A stretch of DNA of 64,000 bases from Novosphingobium sp. Leaf2 (GCF_001421325.1 NZ_LMJY01000012.1:1-64000); one strand, 5' to 3'. Counted from the stretch's first letter, positions 25,515 through 35,038 are shown. Numbers and translations: made by a program. The notes: generated by a model not told the origin, from the sequence alone.

Positions 25515-27274
25515 GCCTCGCGCCGCACGGTGACCACGCGCATCATGCCCGCGTGCATGTGCAGCAGCATGTGGCAATGAAACGCCCAGTCGCCCTCGGC
25601 ATCGGCGGTCAGGTCGAACGCCGCCTTGCCGCCGGGCAGCACGTTGACGGTGTGCTTGCGCGCGCGGTGCCCCGCCTCGCCGCTCACCAGTTCGAAGAAG
25701 TGGCCGTGCAAGTGAATGGGGTGCGGCATCATCGTGTCGTTTATGAGGGTGACGCGCACCCGTTCGCCCAGCCGGAAGGGGATCGGCGCGGTCCGTTCGG
25801 ACATCGCCTCGCCGTCCATCGACCACATGTACCGCTCCATGTTGGCGGTCAGATGCACGTCGATGTGCCGGGACGGCGGGCGCGGATCGGGATTGGCGTC
25901 CCGCGCGCGCAGATCGGCATACGTCAGCACGCGGTGATCCACAGCCTCCAGCCCGGTCGGCCGGTCCGCCAGCCGGTCCACCGGCATCGGCGCAAGCATG
26001 GCCACCCCCGGACCCAGCGGCACCGTGGGCGCGACGGACGGATCGCGCATTTTCATGGAATGACCCGCCATACCCCCCATCGCGGGCTTGGACAGATCGA
26101 GCACATCGCCCTTGCCCATCTCCATACCCGCCATGTCCATCCCCATGTCGCGCATGGTCAGGATCGGGCGGGCACGCAGTTTCGGCACATCGGCCAGCAG
26201 CCCGACACGTTGCGCCAGGGTGGCGCGCACCTGCCCCGAACGGTCGATCGCCTCGGCCACGATGGCGTAGGCCGGCACATCGCGCGGTTCCACCACGAAG
26301 TCGTACGTCTCGGCAATGGCGATCTGCACTTCGTCGGTCTGCACCGGTTGCACCGGGTTGCCGTCCGCCGCCACCACCGTCAGCGCAAGGCCGGGAATGC
26401 GGAAGTTGAAGTTGGTCATCGCCGATGCGTTGACGACGCGCAGGCGCACCTTCTCGCCCGGCGCGAACAGCCCTGTCCAGTTTTCAGGCGTGCCATGGCC
26501 GTTCACCAGATAGCTGTAGGTCGAGCCGGTAACGTCCGAAATATCGGTCGCGTCCATGCGCATGCGCGCCCATGCCAGACGATCGGAGAGCGACTGGTCG
26601 CGGCCCGCGAGCAGCCCTGCCAGCGTCTGGCGCTGGCGGTTGAAATACCCGCTCATCATCTTGAGCCGCCGCATCTGTTCGTGCGGATGCATCGTGCTCC
26701 AGTCGGACAGGACGATCACATGTTCGCGGTCACACGCAAGGGGATCCGGCCCGGCGGTGTCGATCACGATCGGGCCGTACAGACCCACCGCTTCCTGCAT
26801 GCCGGAATGCGAATGATACCAGTACGTGCCGGACTGTTTGACCGGAAATTCGTACGTGAACGTCTCGCCCGGATCGATGCCAGGAAAACTGATGCCCGGC
26901 ACCCCGTCCATCTGGAACGGCACCAGCAGGCCGTGCCAGTGCAGCGAGGTTTGTTCCTGCAAGCGGTTGGTCACCGCGATCCGTGCCGTGGTGCCTTCAC
27001 GCAGCCGCAGCAAAGGCGCAGGCAGCGTGCCGTTGATGGTGACGGCATGGGCCGCGCGGCCACCGGTAGCAAAATGGCTGGGCGCGATCTCCAAGGCGAA
27101 ATCGGTCCCGGTCAGCGCTCCGAATCCCGCCGCCGCAGGGCCGATTCCCGCCGTGCCGCTTCTGGCCCACGCCGGAAACATCCGGCCCAGGCCGACGGCG
27201 CCCGCCAGAACGCCGCCTGCCAGAACGGAACGGCGGGTTATCGGGGCTGGCGCGGGGATATCAGGCGAATTCAT
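25511..27274 (-). CDS. copA: copper resistance multicopper oxidase (TAT-exported)
   Basis: A 587-residue periplasmic multicopper oxidase. The twin-arginine signal is ITRRSVLAGG (residues 12-21). Copper ligands are in LHWHG, YWYHSHSG, HPIHLHGHF and HCHMLLHMHAGM, giving the type 1 and trinuclear sites. A Met-rich loop (MGMDMAGMEMGKGD, then MGGMAGHSMKM) is typical of CopA and probably binds Cu(I). It oxidises or sequesters periplasmic copper. Transcribed with copB and divergent from copC; the 116-base gap should carry copper-responsive promoters, though no clear operator was recognised. Confidence 0.95.
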   Translation of the reverse strand: MNSPDIPAPAPITRRSVLAGGVLAGAVGLGRMFPAWARSGTAGIGPAAAGFGALTGTDFALEIAPSHFATGGRAAHAVTINGTLPAPLLRLREGTTARIAVTNRLQEQTSLHWHGLLVPFQMDGVPGISFPGIDPGETFTYEFPVKQSGTYWYHSHSGMQEAVGLYGPIVIDTAGPDPLACDREHVIVLSDWSTMHPHEQMRRLKMMSGYFNRQRQTLAGLLAGRDQSLSDRLAWARMRMDATDISDVTGSTYSYLVNGHGTPENWTGLFAPGEKVRLRVVNASAMTNFNFRIPGLALTVVAADGNPVQPVQTDEVQIAIAETYDFVVEPRDVPAYAIVAEAIDRSGQVRATLAQRVGLLADVPKLRARPILTMRDMGMDMAGMEMGKGDVLDLSKPAMGGMAGHSMKMRDPSVAPTVPLGPGVAMLAPMPVDRLADRPTGLEAVDHRVLTYADLRARDANPDPRPPSRHIDVHLTANMERYMWSMDGEAMSERTAPIPFRLGERVRVTLINDTMMPHPIHLHGHFFELVSGEAGHRARKHTVNVLPGGKAAFDLTADAEGDWAFHCHMLLHMHAGMMRVVTVRREA

Positions 27275-27390
27275 GCTTTTTCATGCTGGATGATGATGCC
27301 ACAAAGCACAGACAGTCGCATAATGCTTGCGCGGCAGCGGCCCGGCTTCAAGGTGGATCGCATCACGGATGGAAACGGAAGATCACGCTT

Positions 27391-27768
27391 ATGCACCGCA
27401 ACGCCCTTGCTGTCATCGCCGCTGTAGCGATAAGTGCGATTCCCGTCATCGCCCTCGCGCAGCCGCACCTGGTTGCGTCCACCCCCGCCGCTGAAACCAG
27501 TGTCGAGAAGCCGACGGCGATCACCCTGCGGTTCTCCGAAAAACTGGCGCCCGCCGTCTCCGGGCTGGACATTACGATGACCGCAATGCCCGGCATGGCC
27601 AACCACGCACCGATGAAGGTGGCGGGTTTTACGGCGCAGGTGGCGGAAAACACGATCACCGTGGCACTGCCGCGCGCACTTCCGGCCGGAACATACAGCA
27701 TAACCTGGCGGGCCGCAGGGCTCGACGGGCAACCTGCCCAAGGCGACTTCGGCTTCGCGGTGCGGTGA
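27391..27768 (+). CDS. copC: periplasmic copper-binding protein CopC
   Basis: A 125-residue CopC-family protein. After the signal peptide (AVAISAIPVIALAQ) the mature chain begins with PHLVASTPA, where the near-N-terminal His is a copper ligand. The beta-sandwich signature LRFSEKLAP and the C-terminal YSITWRAAGLDGQPAQGDFGF are present. No copD follows. Divergent from copAB. Confidence 0.92.
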   Translation: MHRNALAVIAAVAISAIPVIALAQPHLVASTPAAETSVEKPTAITLRFSEKLAPAVSGLDITMTAMPGMANHAPMKVAGFTAQVAENTITVALPRALPAGTYSITWRAAGLDGQPAQGDFGFAVR

Positions 27769-27915
27769 ATACGGCGCGCCTGGCAGCCGTCACAAAAATA
27801 CGGCAGCTACCCGTTGCGGGGCGCTGCCTGTAAATTCCCGTGACCCTGAGGGTCCGGTTGATCGGCTGGTCCGCCCTGGGTGATCCCAAGGCCGGTCCGG
27901 GCCGATAAAGAATGG

Positions 27916-28065
27916 TCAGTCGACCATTGCGGCGACGAGGCGCCGAAGGTTTTCCCGGGATAGCAGCCCGGCGGGCTGCAGCGTCAGGTGCGCTGTTGTG
28001 CCAAGATGGCGATGATTTTCGATGCTTGTGGAGCGCAGACCTGCGCCCGTGGTAAAAGTATGCAT
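27916..28065 (-). CDS. hypothetical 49-residue protein coupled to infA
   Basis: A short gene of 49 codons with a strong AAAGGAAA ribosome site before its ATG, starting 40 bases after the infA stop on the same strand. The C-terminal part (LLSRENLRRLVAAMVD) is likely helical. No family is recognised. The ribosome site and clean position make translation likely, but a chance frame cannot be excluded. Confidence 0.55.
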   Translation of the reverse strand: MHTFTTGAGLRSTSIENHRHLGTTAHLTLQPAGLLSRENLRRLVAAMVD

Positions 28066-28105
28066 AGTTTCCTTTAAAGCGCGGTCTTTATATCCCGCGT
28101 TCTTC

Positions 28106-28375
28106 TTATCGTTTGAAGCCTCCACGCTTGCGCGGGGGTCCACCTGTCTGGCCGGGAGTACGTTCCCGGAAGACGATCCGACCCTTGGAAAGATCGTAAG
28201 GAGTCATCTCGACGTGCACGCGATCGCCGACCACCGAGCGGATGCGGAACTTGCGCATCTTGCCAGCGGTGTAGGCAATGATCTTGTGCTCATTGTCGAG
28301 CAGAACGGCAAAACGCCCATCGGGAAGGATTTCCTCGATGTAGCCTTCCATCGTCAACAGTTCTTCCTTGGCCAA
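28106..28375 (-). CDS. infA: translation initiation factor IF-1 (divergent copy)
   Basis: An S1-like OB-fold protein with the IF-1 signature [19 protein letters not shown] and the conserved block [15 protein letters not shown]. The family N-terminus (MAKEE) appears as [11 protein letters not shown], so the start is probably the TTG at 28375, giving 89 residues; an in-frame ATG lies at 28402. The C-terminus extends past the usual end of about 72 residues with a basic tail rich in Gly, Pro and Arg. maf, often next to infA in alphaproteobacteria, is not here, so this may be a second copy. Confidence 0.88.
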   Translation of the reverse strand: MAKEELLTMEGYIEEILPDGRFAVLLDNEHKIIAYTAGKMRKFRIRSVVGDRVHVEMTPYDLSKGRIVFRERTPGQTGGPPRKRGGFKR

Positions 28376-28699
28376 TCCAATATATCCAAAATAAGCATGC
28401 ATTCGACCCTACGCATGCGTGACGCAAACGATCGAGCTATGCAGCCTGAGGGTGGGAGGCCGCGCAAGGCGGCCGATATTCCCGTCGCAACCGACGAAGC
28501 GAGAGCCATGTAGGCCGCAATCCCGAAAAATTCAATCCCCTTCGCAAACAGCGCGAAACGGGGAACTTCGTCGATTGCGACCTTGCCCGAATTAAATGGC
28601 GTATCGGCGAATTTGCCCTACAAGCGGCGTATTGCCGAAGATATCTCGCGCCTTGGCAACTGAGAGACCAGACGGCCTCCCGCACAAAGGAGAACCCCG
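28376..28699. other. non-coding region between infA and small-gene cluster
   Basis: About 320 bases with no supportable gene. It must hold the infA promoter (leftward) and that of the small-gene cluster (rightward). No convincing -35/-10 pair or repeat was identified. Confidence 0.4.
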
Positions 28700-28873
28700 A
28701 TGGATATGCTGCCGTTCGTTTTTTGCCGCACGATTTATCCCACCTGCACCAATTCTCGAATCGGATCTGCATCTTCGTGTGACAAGGCGGCGTTTCTTGC
28801 AGATGTGAGCGCAAGTGACATCGCCGATTTGCTACCATCAGCACGGTCCTTGGCGAATATTTCATGTCTGTGA
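28700..28873 (+). CDS. hypothetical 57-residue Cys-containing small protein
   Basis: A short frame with a strong AAAGGAGA site eight bases before its ATG. The product has four cysteines and a C-terminal helix-like part (SDIADLLPSARSLANI). It overlaps the start of the next gene by ten bases, suggesting translational coupling or a leader role. No family is recognised. Composition differs from the GC-rich neighbours, so it may be recent or acquired. Confidence 0.4.
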   Translation: MDMLPFVFCRTIYPTCTNSRIGSASSCDKAAFLADVSASDIADLLPSARSLANISCL

Positions 28874-29202
28874 CGGTTGCCAACCCGCCCGGCTTTTCAA
28901 CGCCGCCAGCACGGCGCGGCATGCCGATGGCCCATGGTCGCCAGTGGCGCGAAGCGCCAGCACATTCCCGCCTGTGCCAGCGCCGTGACGAGATTTCGCG
29001 CCTGGCGTTCCTGTTGCTGGGTGGCCGGGAAGCGGCCTCCCGGTTTCTCGAAGCCGCGGCCCCGGACATTGGACCAGACAACGGATTGACTCGCCTGCAA
29101 GCAGCGATGCGATCGGCGCTGGGCCAGATGCAGGTTAGCGCGCAGTTGCACAAGTTCGCGGCGCTCAACCGCCCCTCCCCCTTTCAAGGACGCTGGACAT
29201 GA
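28864..29202 (+). CDS. hypothetical protein, possible DUF2384-related partner
   Basis: A 112-residue frame whose stop overlaps the next start (ATGA). The first 40 residues look unstructured; ISRLAFLLLGGREAASRFLE resembles the start of an Xre/MbcA/ParS toxin-binding domain, but the second half diverges. The overlap and coding-like composition argue it is real. The start is uncertain because no good ribosome site precedes the ATG at 28864. Confidence 0.5.
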   Translation: MSVTVANPPGFSTPPARRGMPMAHGRQWREAPAHSRLCQRRDEISRLAFLLLGGREAASRFLEAAAPDIGPDNGLTRLQAAMRSALGQMQVSAQLHKFAALNRPSPFQGRWT

Positions 29203-29468
29203 CCGAAACCACCGAGACCGAAGACGCTCCCAAGCCCAAACCCAAGCGCATGCGCTGGTCCGATCGCCCCAAGCTTTCGCCCGATGCCGCCGGCCGGCAA
29301 GGCCGCGTCACCAAGCTGGCGCTGGAAACGCTGGGCCGCGATGCCGCCATCGCCTACCTCAATGCCGATTGCGGCAAGTTGGGCGGCCGTCCGCTGGATG
29401 TGGCGATGGAATCGGCCGAAGGTTTCGGCCGGGTGGAGCGCGACCTGCAGGAAAAGGTGGCCGGTTGA
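29199..29468 (+). CDS. Xre/MbcA/ParS (DUF2384)-like protein
   Basis: An 89-residue protein. After a charged Lys/Pro-rich N-terminus, residues about 40-85 read LALETLGRDAAIAYLN, KLGGRPLDVAMESAEGFG and RVERDL. The LGGRPLDV and S/T-x-EG elements match the antitoxin Xre/MbcA/ParS toxin-binding domain. The helix-turn-helix of full antitoxins is missing, and no RES-type toxin is adjacent, so a toxin-antitoxin role is not supported directly. It is convergent with ridA. Confidence 0.7.
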   Translation: MTETTETEDAPKPKPKRMRWSDRPKLSPDAAGRQGRVTKLALETLGRDAAIAYLNADCGKLGGRPLDVAMESAEGFGRVERDLQEKVAG

Positions 29469-29494
29469 GCCCGCTTGCTCTGCATCCGTGATCG

Positions 29495-29842
29495 TCAGCC
29501 TTTGGCGGCGATCATGATGATTTCCACCTTGTAGTCCAGCGATGCCAGCTTCGATTCGCCGGTAGCCCGGGCAGGCGTGGGATGTCCCGCGATCCAGCCG
29601 TCCCACACCGCGTTCATCACTTCGAAATCGGCAATGTCCGCCAGCCAGATCGTGGCCGAAAGCAAATGATCCTTGCTGCTGCCGGCCTTGGCCAGCAGCG
29701 CCTCGATCTCTGCCAGCGCGGTTTTGGTCTGCGCCGTAACGTCTTCGCCGGGTTCGCCCACCTGCCCCGCAAGATAGATCGTGTTGCCGTGGATAACGGC
29801 CTCGCTCATGCGCGGGCCCTGGTCGATGCGGGTGATGGTCAT
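29495..29842 (-). CDS. ridA: RidA-family enamine/imine deaminase
   Basis: A 115-residue YjgF/UK114 protein. The N-terminal AVIHGNTIYLAGQVG and the C-terminal TPARATGESKLASLDYKVEIIMIA, containing the conserved Arg, identify the family. RidA hydrolyses reactive enamine and imine intermediates made by PLP enzymes and amino-acid oxidases. Its place behind alr and dadA fits this: D-alanine dehydrogenation yields an imine. It starts 26 bases after the dadA stop. Confidence 0.92.
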   Translation of the reverse strand: MTITRIDQGPRMSEAVIHGNTIYLAGQVGEPGEDVTAQTKTALAEIEALLAKAGSSKDHLLSATIWLADIADFEVMNAVWDGWIAGHPTPARATGESKLASLDYKVEIIMIAAKG

Positions 29843-29868
29843 GGATCGTCTCTTTTTTGCGTAGTGGT

Positions 29869-31119
29869 TCAGTAGCGGCTGATCGCCAGGTCGCCCGCTT
29901 CGATCTCGGGCCTGCGCCCCGATATGATGTCCGCCAGGACATGCGCGGACCCGCAAGCCATCGTCCACCCCAGCGTGCCATGCCCGGTGTTGAGAAACAG
30001 GTTGGGGATCGGCGTCGGCCCGATCACCGGCGTACTGTCCGGTGTCATCGGGCGCAGGCCGGACCAGAACGTGCCAGCGGCCAGATCGCCGGCGCCGGGA
30101 AACAGCGAGCCTGCCGAATGCTCCAACGTCGCGCGCCGCTCAGGCGGCAGATCACGCGAAAAGCCCGAGATTTCGGCCATTCCACCGATCCGGATACGCT
30201 CGCCCAGCCGGGTTATCGCCACTTTGTAGCTTTCGTCCAGCAGCGTCGATACCGGCGCGCGCGCCTCATCCACGATCGGCACGGTGAGCGAATAGCCCTT
30301 AACCGGATAGACCGGCAGCCGAATCCCCAGCGGCGCAACCAGCTGGGGCGAGAAGCTGCCCGCCGCCACGACATAGGCGTCCGCCACGATCGGCCCGGCA
30401 TCGCTATCGACCCGCACGATCCGCCCGCCATCGGCGACGATGCGCGATACGGTTACGCCGTAGCGAAAATCGACACCCCGCGCGCGTGCCAGTTCGCCAA
30501 GGGCATTGGTGAACTTGAAGCAATCTCCCGTTTCGTCATGCGGCAGCCGCAAGCCACCGGCGATGGGTGCTTGGCTGGCGGCCAGACCCGGCTCCGCGGC
30601 GATGCAGCCGGCCTTGTCCAAGACTTCGAACGGCACCCCGTCCGCGCTGAGCACGGCGATGTCCTTACCGATGGCATCAAGCTGCTTTTGCTCGCGAAAA
30701 AGCTGTAGGGTGCCCTGCATCCGCTCATCATACCGGATGCCGGTGTACTGGCGCAGCGCGATCAGGCGGTCGCGGCTGAATTCGGCCAGGCGCACCATGC
30801 GCGCCTTGTTGACCGCGTAGCTGCGCGCGTTGCAGTTGCCCAGCATCGCCACCAGCCAGCGCAGCGTCGCCAGATCGGCGTGCGGGCGCAGGATCAGCGG
30901 CGCATGCTTCATCGCCAGCCAGCGCAGCGCCTTCATCGGAATGCCCGGTGCCGCCCACGGAGAGGCATAGCCGGGCGAAATCTCCCCGGCATTGGCGAAG
31001 CTGGTTTCCAGCGCCGGGCCGGGCTGGCGATCGACCACCACCACCTCATGCCCTGCCTGCGCGAGATACCAAGCGGTCGTCACGCCGATCACGCCGCTGC
31101 CCAGAATGGCGACTTTCAT
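29869..31119 (-). CDS. dadA: D-amino acid dehydrogenase small subunit
   Basis: A 416-residue FAD flavoprotein that oxidises D-alanine and other D-amino acids, passing electrons to the respiratory chain. The dinucleotide motif GSGVIG (7-12), [19 protein letters not shown], the [12 protein letters not shown] segment and the C-terminal [20 protein letters not shown] are diagnostic. Its start overlaps the alr stop by four bases. With alr it converts L-alanine to D-alanine to pyruvate. Confidence 0.96.
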   Translation of the reverse strand: MKVAILGSGVIGVTTAWYLAQAGHEVVVVDRQPGPALETSFANAGEISPGYASPWAAPGIPMKALRWLAMKHAPLILRPHADLATLRWLVAMLGNCNARSYAVNKARMVRLAEFSRDRLIALRQYTGIRYDERMQGTLQLFREQKQLDAIGKDIAVLSADGVPFEVLDKAGCIAAEPGLAASQAPIAGGLRLPHDETGDCFKFTNALGELARARGVDFRYGVTVSRIVADGGRIVRVDSDAGPIVADAYVVAAGSFSPQLVAPLGIRLPVYPVKGYSLTVPIVDEARAPVSTLLDESYKVAITRLGERIRIGGMAEISGFSRDLPPERRATLEHSAGSLFPGAGDLAAGTFWSGLRPMTPDSTPVIGPTPIPNLFLNTGHGTLGWTMACGSAHVLADIISGRRPEIEAGDLAISRY

Positions 31120-32261
31120 GATGCTGCGCTCCGCTGCAAATTCTGGATCGCGGGCGCTTGGGCTGCGGGCAGATATCGCCGCTCATAGCGCGCGCTCAAC
31201 TGGGTGAGGATTTCGTAGGAGATCGTCCCGGCATCGTGCGCCACCTGGTCCAGCGTCTGATGCGGGCCGATCAGTTCCACCGGATCGCCGGGCTTCAGCA
31301 GCCGCTCGGGAACATCGGTCACGTCCAGAATGATGCTGTCCATCGACACGCGCCCGACGATTGGCGCGCGGATGCCGCCGATATACCCCGCCCCGCGATT
31401 GCCCAGGCTGCGCGGCCATCCATCGGCATAGCCGACCGGCACGGTGGCAAGGCGCATGGCATGGGGGGCGTGGAACGTCATCCCGTATCCAACGCCGGTC
31501 CCTGCGGGAATGTTGCGCACCTGGGTGATGCGCGCTTCCAGCGCGACTACGGCGCGCATCGGATTGTCACCGGGCCCGGGCGCGCCGCCATACAGCGCGA
31601 TCCCTGCGCGCACGAGATCGAAGTGCCCACGCGGCAGAAATGCACCCCCACTGTTGTCCAGCGCAGCCGGCACGCCGGGAAAATGCGCAGCGATGGCGCG
31701 AAAACGCTGCGCCTGCATCGCATTGGCTGGGTCCGCCGGGTCGTCGGCGCAGGCCAGGTGGCTGATGAGATAGCGCAAGCTGATCCCGTCCAGCAGTTCG
31801 GGCCGGGCCAGCACCGCGTCCAGCTCGTCCTGCGGCAGACCCATGCGGGACATGCCGGTATCCAGCTGCAGGATTGCTGGCAGCACGTCGCCGTGCGTGT
31901 CAGCCTGCGCCTTCCAGCGCACGATCTGGTCAAGAGAGTTGAGCACGGGGATCGCGCCGATCCGTGCGCACGCGCCTTCCGATCCCGGCATCAGGCCGTT
32001 AAGCACATAGACCGGCACCGCAGGGTCGCTCAGTTGCGGAATCAGCGCCTCGGCCTCGCCCAGCAGCGCCACGAAAAGGTGGCAGCATCCGTGCGCGATC
32101 AGCGTGCGGGCGACCGCCTCCGCGCCAAGGCCATAACCATCGGCCTTCACCACACCCGCGCAGTGCGCCGGCGCTACTTGCGCTGCCAGCAGGCGATAGT
32201 TCGCGGCCAGGGCATCCAGATCGATCATCAGGCGCGCACCGTCGTTCACGCACAGCTCCAT
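31116..32261 (-). CDS. alr: alanine racemase (catabolic, DadX type by context)
   Basis: A 381-residue fold-type III PLP enzyme. The PLP lysine is K39 in [10 protein letters not shown], and the catalytic tyrosine is in [19 protein letters not shown] and [12 protein letters not shown] are further family blocks. Coupling to dadA points to a catabolic DadX role, although it may also supply wall D-alanine. Divergent from an Lrp-family gene that probably controls it. Confidence 0.95.
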   Translation of the reverse strand: MELCVNDGARLMIDLDALAANYRLLAAQVAPAHCAGVVKADGYGLGAEAVARTLIAHGCCHLFVALLGEAEALIPQLSDPAVPVYVLNGLMPGSEGACARIGAIPVLNSLDQIVRWKAQADTHGDVLPAILQLDTGMSRMGLPQDELDAVLARPELLDGISLRYLISHLACADDPADPANAMQAQRFRAIAAHFPGVPAALDNSGGAFLPRGHFDLVRAGIALYGGAPGPGDNPMRAVVALEARITQVRNIPAGTGVGYGMTFHAPHAMRLATVPVGYADGWPRSLGNRGAGYIGGIRAPIVGRVSMDSIILDVTDVPERLLKPGDPVELIGPHQTLDQVAHDAGTISYEILTQLSARYERRYLPAAQAPAIQNLQRSAAS

Positions 32262-32378
32262 AGCAAATCACGCGACGCGGATCGTATCGCACCGCGTTTC
32301 AAATAGGCTGCCAGATGCTCGCACGAAATGCTAGGAAACACGATTATTGGCAACATCGTGCAAAGGATACGCAGCTTC

Positions 32379-32846
32379 GTGCCATGGGTAGCCGACGAAC
32401 TGGACCGCGCGATCCTGCGCCTGCTGCAAACAGACGGGCGCAAGCCCAACGCCGAGATTGCGCAGGCGGTGGGCCTGTCACCGTCCGCATGCCTGCGCCG
32501 CATCCGCATGATGGAGGATCGCGGCGTCATTCGCGGCTACACCGTGCTGACCGGCCCGCAGGACGAGGATGAGCGGGGCGTGGACGTGGTGGTGCAGGTC
32601 ACGCTTGACCGGCAGACCGACGATTATCTCTCCCGCTTCGAAAACGCCGTGCGCAAGTGCCCGGAAGTGCGCGAATGCTTCCTGATGGGCGGCAACGTCG
32701 ATTACTGGCTGCGGCTGCGCACCGAAAGCGTGGCGGCATACGAGGCGATCCACGGCGAAGTGCTGTCCCGCCTGCCGGGAGTGACGCGGATCAGTTCCAG
32801 CTTCGCCATGCGCGATGCGCTGCGCCCCCGGCGGGGTCGTAAGTAG
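32379..32846 (+). CDS. Lrp/AsnC-family regulator (DadR/BkdR-like)
   Basis: A 155-residue regulator with an N-terminal HTH (LDRAILRLLQTDGRKPNAEIA, then LSPSACLRRIRMME) and a C-terminal RAM ligand domain (RECFLMGGNVDYWLRL). The GTG start at 32379 is preferred because AAAGGA lies 11 bases upstream and the length matches the family; an ATG at 32328 would add 17 residues. It is divergent from the alr-dadA-ridA operon, the same arrangement as known D-alanine catabolic regulators that respond to alanine. Confidence 0.9.
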   Translation: MPWVADELDRAILRLLQTDGRKPNAEIAQAVGLSPSACLRRIRMMEDRGVIRGYTVLTGPQDEDERGVDVVVQVTLDRQTDDYLSRFENAVRKCPEVRECFLMGGNVDYWLRLRTESVAAYEAIHGEVLSRLPGVTRISSSFAMRDALRPRRGRK

Positions 32847-32860
32847 GCCAGGACCGCAAA

Positions 32861-32902
32861 CGAAAACGGGGCCGGACGTTTTCACGCCCGACCCCGTTTT
32901 CG
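32861..32902. terminator. bidirectional terminator between lrp and dnaN
   Basis: Fifteen-base arms, CGAAAACGGGGCCGG and CCGACCCCGTTTTCG, match except at one wobble position, with a 12-base loop. A-runs and T-runs flank the GC stem, so it can stop the rightward lrp and the leftward dnaN transcripts. Confidence 0.85.
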
Positions 32903-32917
32903 GCATTATCGAGGAGC

Positions 32918-34036
32918 CTAGACCCGCATCGGCATCAGCACGTAGAGCGCCGGGCTCTTTTCGTCCTGACGGATCAGTGTTGGCGCGGCGGCATCGGCCA
33001 GGTGCAGTTCAACGGTGTCGCCTTCAATCTGGCCCAGGATGTCCTTGAGATAATTGGCGTTGAAGCCGATCTCGAACCCTTCGGAGGAATACTGCGCGGG
33101 CACTTCTTCGGCCGCGGTGCCGTTGTCTGGCGAAGTGACGGACAGCGTCACCCGGTCGGTGTCGAGCGCCATCTTGACCGCGCGGGTCTTTTCGGTGGCG
33201 ATCGTGGCCACGCGGTCCACGCCCTGGAAGAAGGTCTTGGGATCGACTTTCAGCAGCTTGTCGTTCCCGGTGGGAATGACGCGGGTGTAATCGGGGAAGG
33301 TGCCGTCGATCAGCTTGCTGGTCAGCACAACACCATGTTCGCCGCCCATCGTGAAGCGGATCTTGCTGGCGGACAGATCCACCAGCACGTTGGTGTCCAG
33401 CGCTTCTTCCAGCAGCTTGCGCAGTTCACCCACGCATTTGCGCGGCACGATCACATCCGGCATACCTTCGGCGCCATCGGGCCGGGCGATGGTGAAGCGC
33501 GCCAGCCGGTGACCGTCCGTGGCGGCGGCTTTCATTTCCTCGTCCGAGACGTGCAGGAAAATGCCGTTGAGGTAATACCGCGTCTCTTCGGTGGAGATCG
33601 CAAACCGCGTCCGGTCGATCAACTGCGCCAGGGTGGCAGCCGCAATCTCGAAGCTGGTGGGCAGTTCGCCTTCCGCGATCATCGGAAAATCGTCACGCGG
33701 CAAGGTGGGCAGCTGGAAGCGGCTGCGCCCGGCCTTCACCACCATGCGATTGTCCGCCGCATCCAGGCTGACCTGGCTGCCTTCGGGCAACTTGCGCGCG
33801 ATGTCGAACAGCAGGTGTGCCGAAACCGTGATCGCGCCGGCCTGCTCCACCGAAACCGCGCTGAGCGTTTCCACCACCTGCAGGTCAAGGTCCGTCGCCA
33901 TGATCCTCAGCGCGCCGCCTGCAGCCGCCTCTATCAATACGTTCGACAGGATCGGAATGGTATTGCGGCGCTCAACCACGGACTGCACGTGCGATAGACA
34001 GCGCAGCAGCGTAGCGCGTTCGATAGTGGCCTTCAT
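32918..34036 (-). CDS. dnaN: DNA polymerase III beta subunit (sliding clamp)
   Basis: A 372-residue clamp with three repeated domains. The N-terminus MKATIERATLLRCLSHVQSV and the segments TRFAISTEETRYYLNGIFLH and FIGFNANYLKD-like EIGFNANYLKDIL are typical; the C-terminus ALYVLMPMRV is the canonical end. It encircles DNA and binds polymerase and repair factors. dnaA and recF are not adjacent, as is common in alphaproteobacteria. Confidence 0.97.
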   Translation of the reverse strand: MKATIERATLLRCLSHVQSVVERRNTIPILSNVLIEAAAGGALRIMATDLDLQVVETLSAVSVEQAGAITVSAHLLFDIARKLPEGSQVSLDAADNRMVVKAGRSRFQLPTLPRDDFPMIAEGELPTSFEIAAATLAQLIDRTRFAISTEETRYYLNGIFLHVSDEEMKAAATDGHRLARFTIARPDGAEGMPDVIVPRKCVGELRKLLEEALDTNVLVDLSASKIRFTMGGEHGVVLTSKLIDGTFPDYTRVIPTGNDKLLKVDPKTFFQGVDRVATIATEKTRAVKMALDTDRVTLSVTSPDNGTAAEEVPAQYSSEGFEIGFNANYLKDILGQIEGDTVELHLADAAAPTLIRQDEKSPALYVLMPMRV

Positions 34037-34220
34037 GACAGCCTAAAGTCCCCCTTGATCGGGCCGGGTTTCGCAAAACCCCTAAATTCGGACCACTATC
34101 TCTAACGCACGAAGGCCCAGCGGCAAGGCAAACGCGGCGCGAAACCGGCGAATCTGGGGATAAATCGGCAGATATCCGCAAGTCTTGCGAACAGGTTACG
34201 AACCGCCCTGCCCGCGTGCC

Positions 34221-34985
34221 TCAAACCATCACCATCCCGCCGTTGACGTGGATCGTCTGCCCGGTGACATAAGCCGCTTCCTTGCTGGCCAGGAACACGG
34301 CGGCGGCGGCGATCTCTTCGCCCTCGCCCATGCGGCCGATCGGGATGCGTGCGTTGAGCGCCTCTTTCTGCGCGTCAGGCAGCACGTCGGTCATCGGGGT
34401 GCGGATGAAGCCGGGGGCGATGCAGTTCACCGTCACGCCGCGCGTGGCCAGTTCCTGCGCCAGGCTCTTGGACATGGCGGTGATGCCGCCCTTCGCCGCG
34501 CAGTAATTCATCTGGCCGGGATTACCGGTCGTGCCCACCACCGATGTGACGTTGACGATGCGCCCGAAGCGCGCCTTCATCATCGGCTTGGTGACCGCGC
34601 GCATCAGGCGAAATGTGGATTCCAGGTTGATGCGGATCACCTGGTCCCACTCCTCGTCTTTCATGCGCATCGCCAGGTTATCGCGGGTGATGCCGGCGTT
34701 GTTCACCAGGATATCGATCTTGCCCAGCGATTCGAGCGCGGCGGGCACCAGCTTTTCCACCTGATCGGCATCGCCCAGATTGCAGGCGATCGCCACGTGA
34801 TCCACTTCCTGCAGATGCTGCGGGCGGTGATCGTCGAGCTCGTCGCGAAAAGCGCGCAGCTTTTCCGCGTTGGAGCCCGAGATCGCCAGCCGCGCGCCCT
34901 GCGCCGCCAGCGCGCGTGCCACCGATGAGCCGATGCCGCCGCTGGCGCCGGTTACGAGCGCGGTCATTCCGGTAAGGTTGAACAT
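34221..34985 (-). CDS. fabG: 3-oxoacyl-ACP reductase
   Basis: A 254-residue short-chain dehydrogenase of fatty-acid elongation using NADPH. The cofactor loop TGASGGIG is at residues 12-19; NNAG, the catalytic Ser in VTSVVG and the YCAAK pair follow, and the end IHVNGGMVMV is FabG-like. The start at 34985 has an AAGGAG site. It follows fabD by 53 bases. An acpP gene, often next, is not seen downstream, where a 184-base gap precedes dnaN. Confidence 0.95.
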   Translation of the reverse strand: MFNLTGMTALVTGASGGIGSSVARALAAQGARLAISGSNAEKLRAFRDELDDHRPQHLQEVDHVAIACNLGDADQVEKLVPAALESLGKIDILVNNAGITRDNLAMRMKDEEWDQVIRINLESTFRLMRAVTKPMMKARFGRIVNVTSVVGTTGNPGQMNYCAAKGGITAMSKSLAQELATRGVTVNCIAPGFIRTPMTDVLPDAQKEALNARIPIGRMGEGEEIAAAAVFLASKEAAYVTGQTIHVNGGMVMV

Positions 34986-35038
34986 CGCGAAAACTCCTTG
35001 GTCGCCCCGGTTCACGGCGGGGCTTGTACAGGTCTGAC

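Noticed and set aside
28437..29168. 243-codon minus-strand frame
   Set aside because: Composition is Arg/Pro/Ser-rich without any motif, and it opposes the small-gene cluster that has ribosome sites and overlaps.
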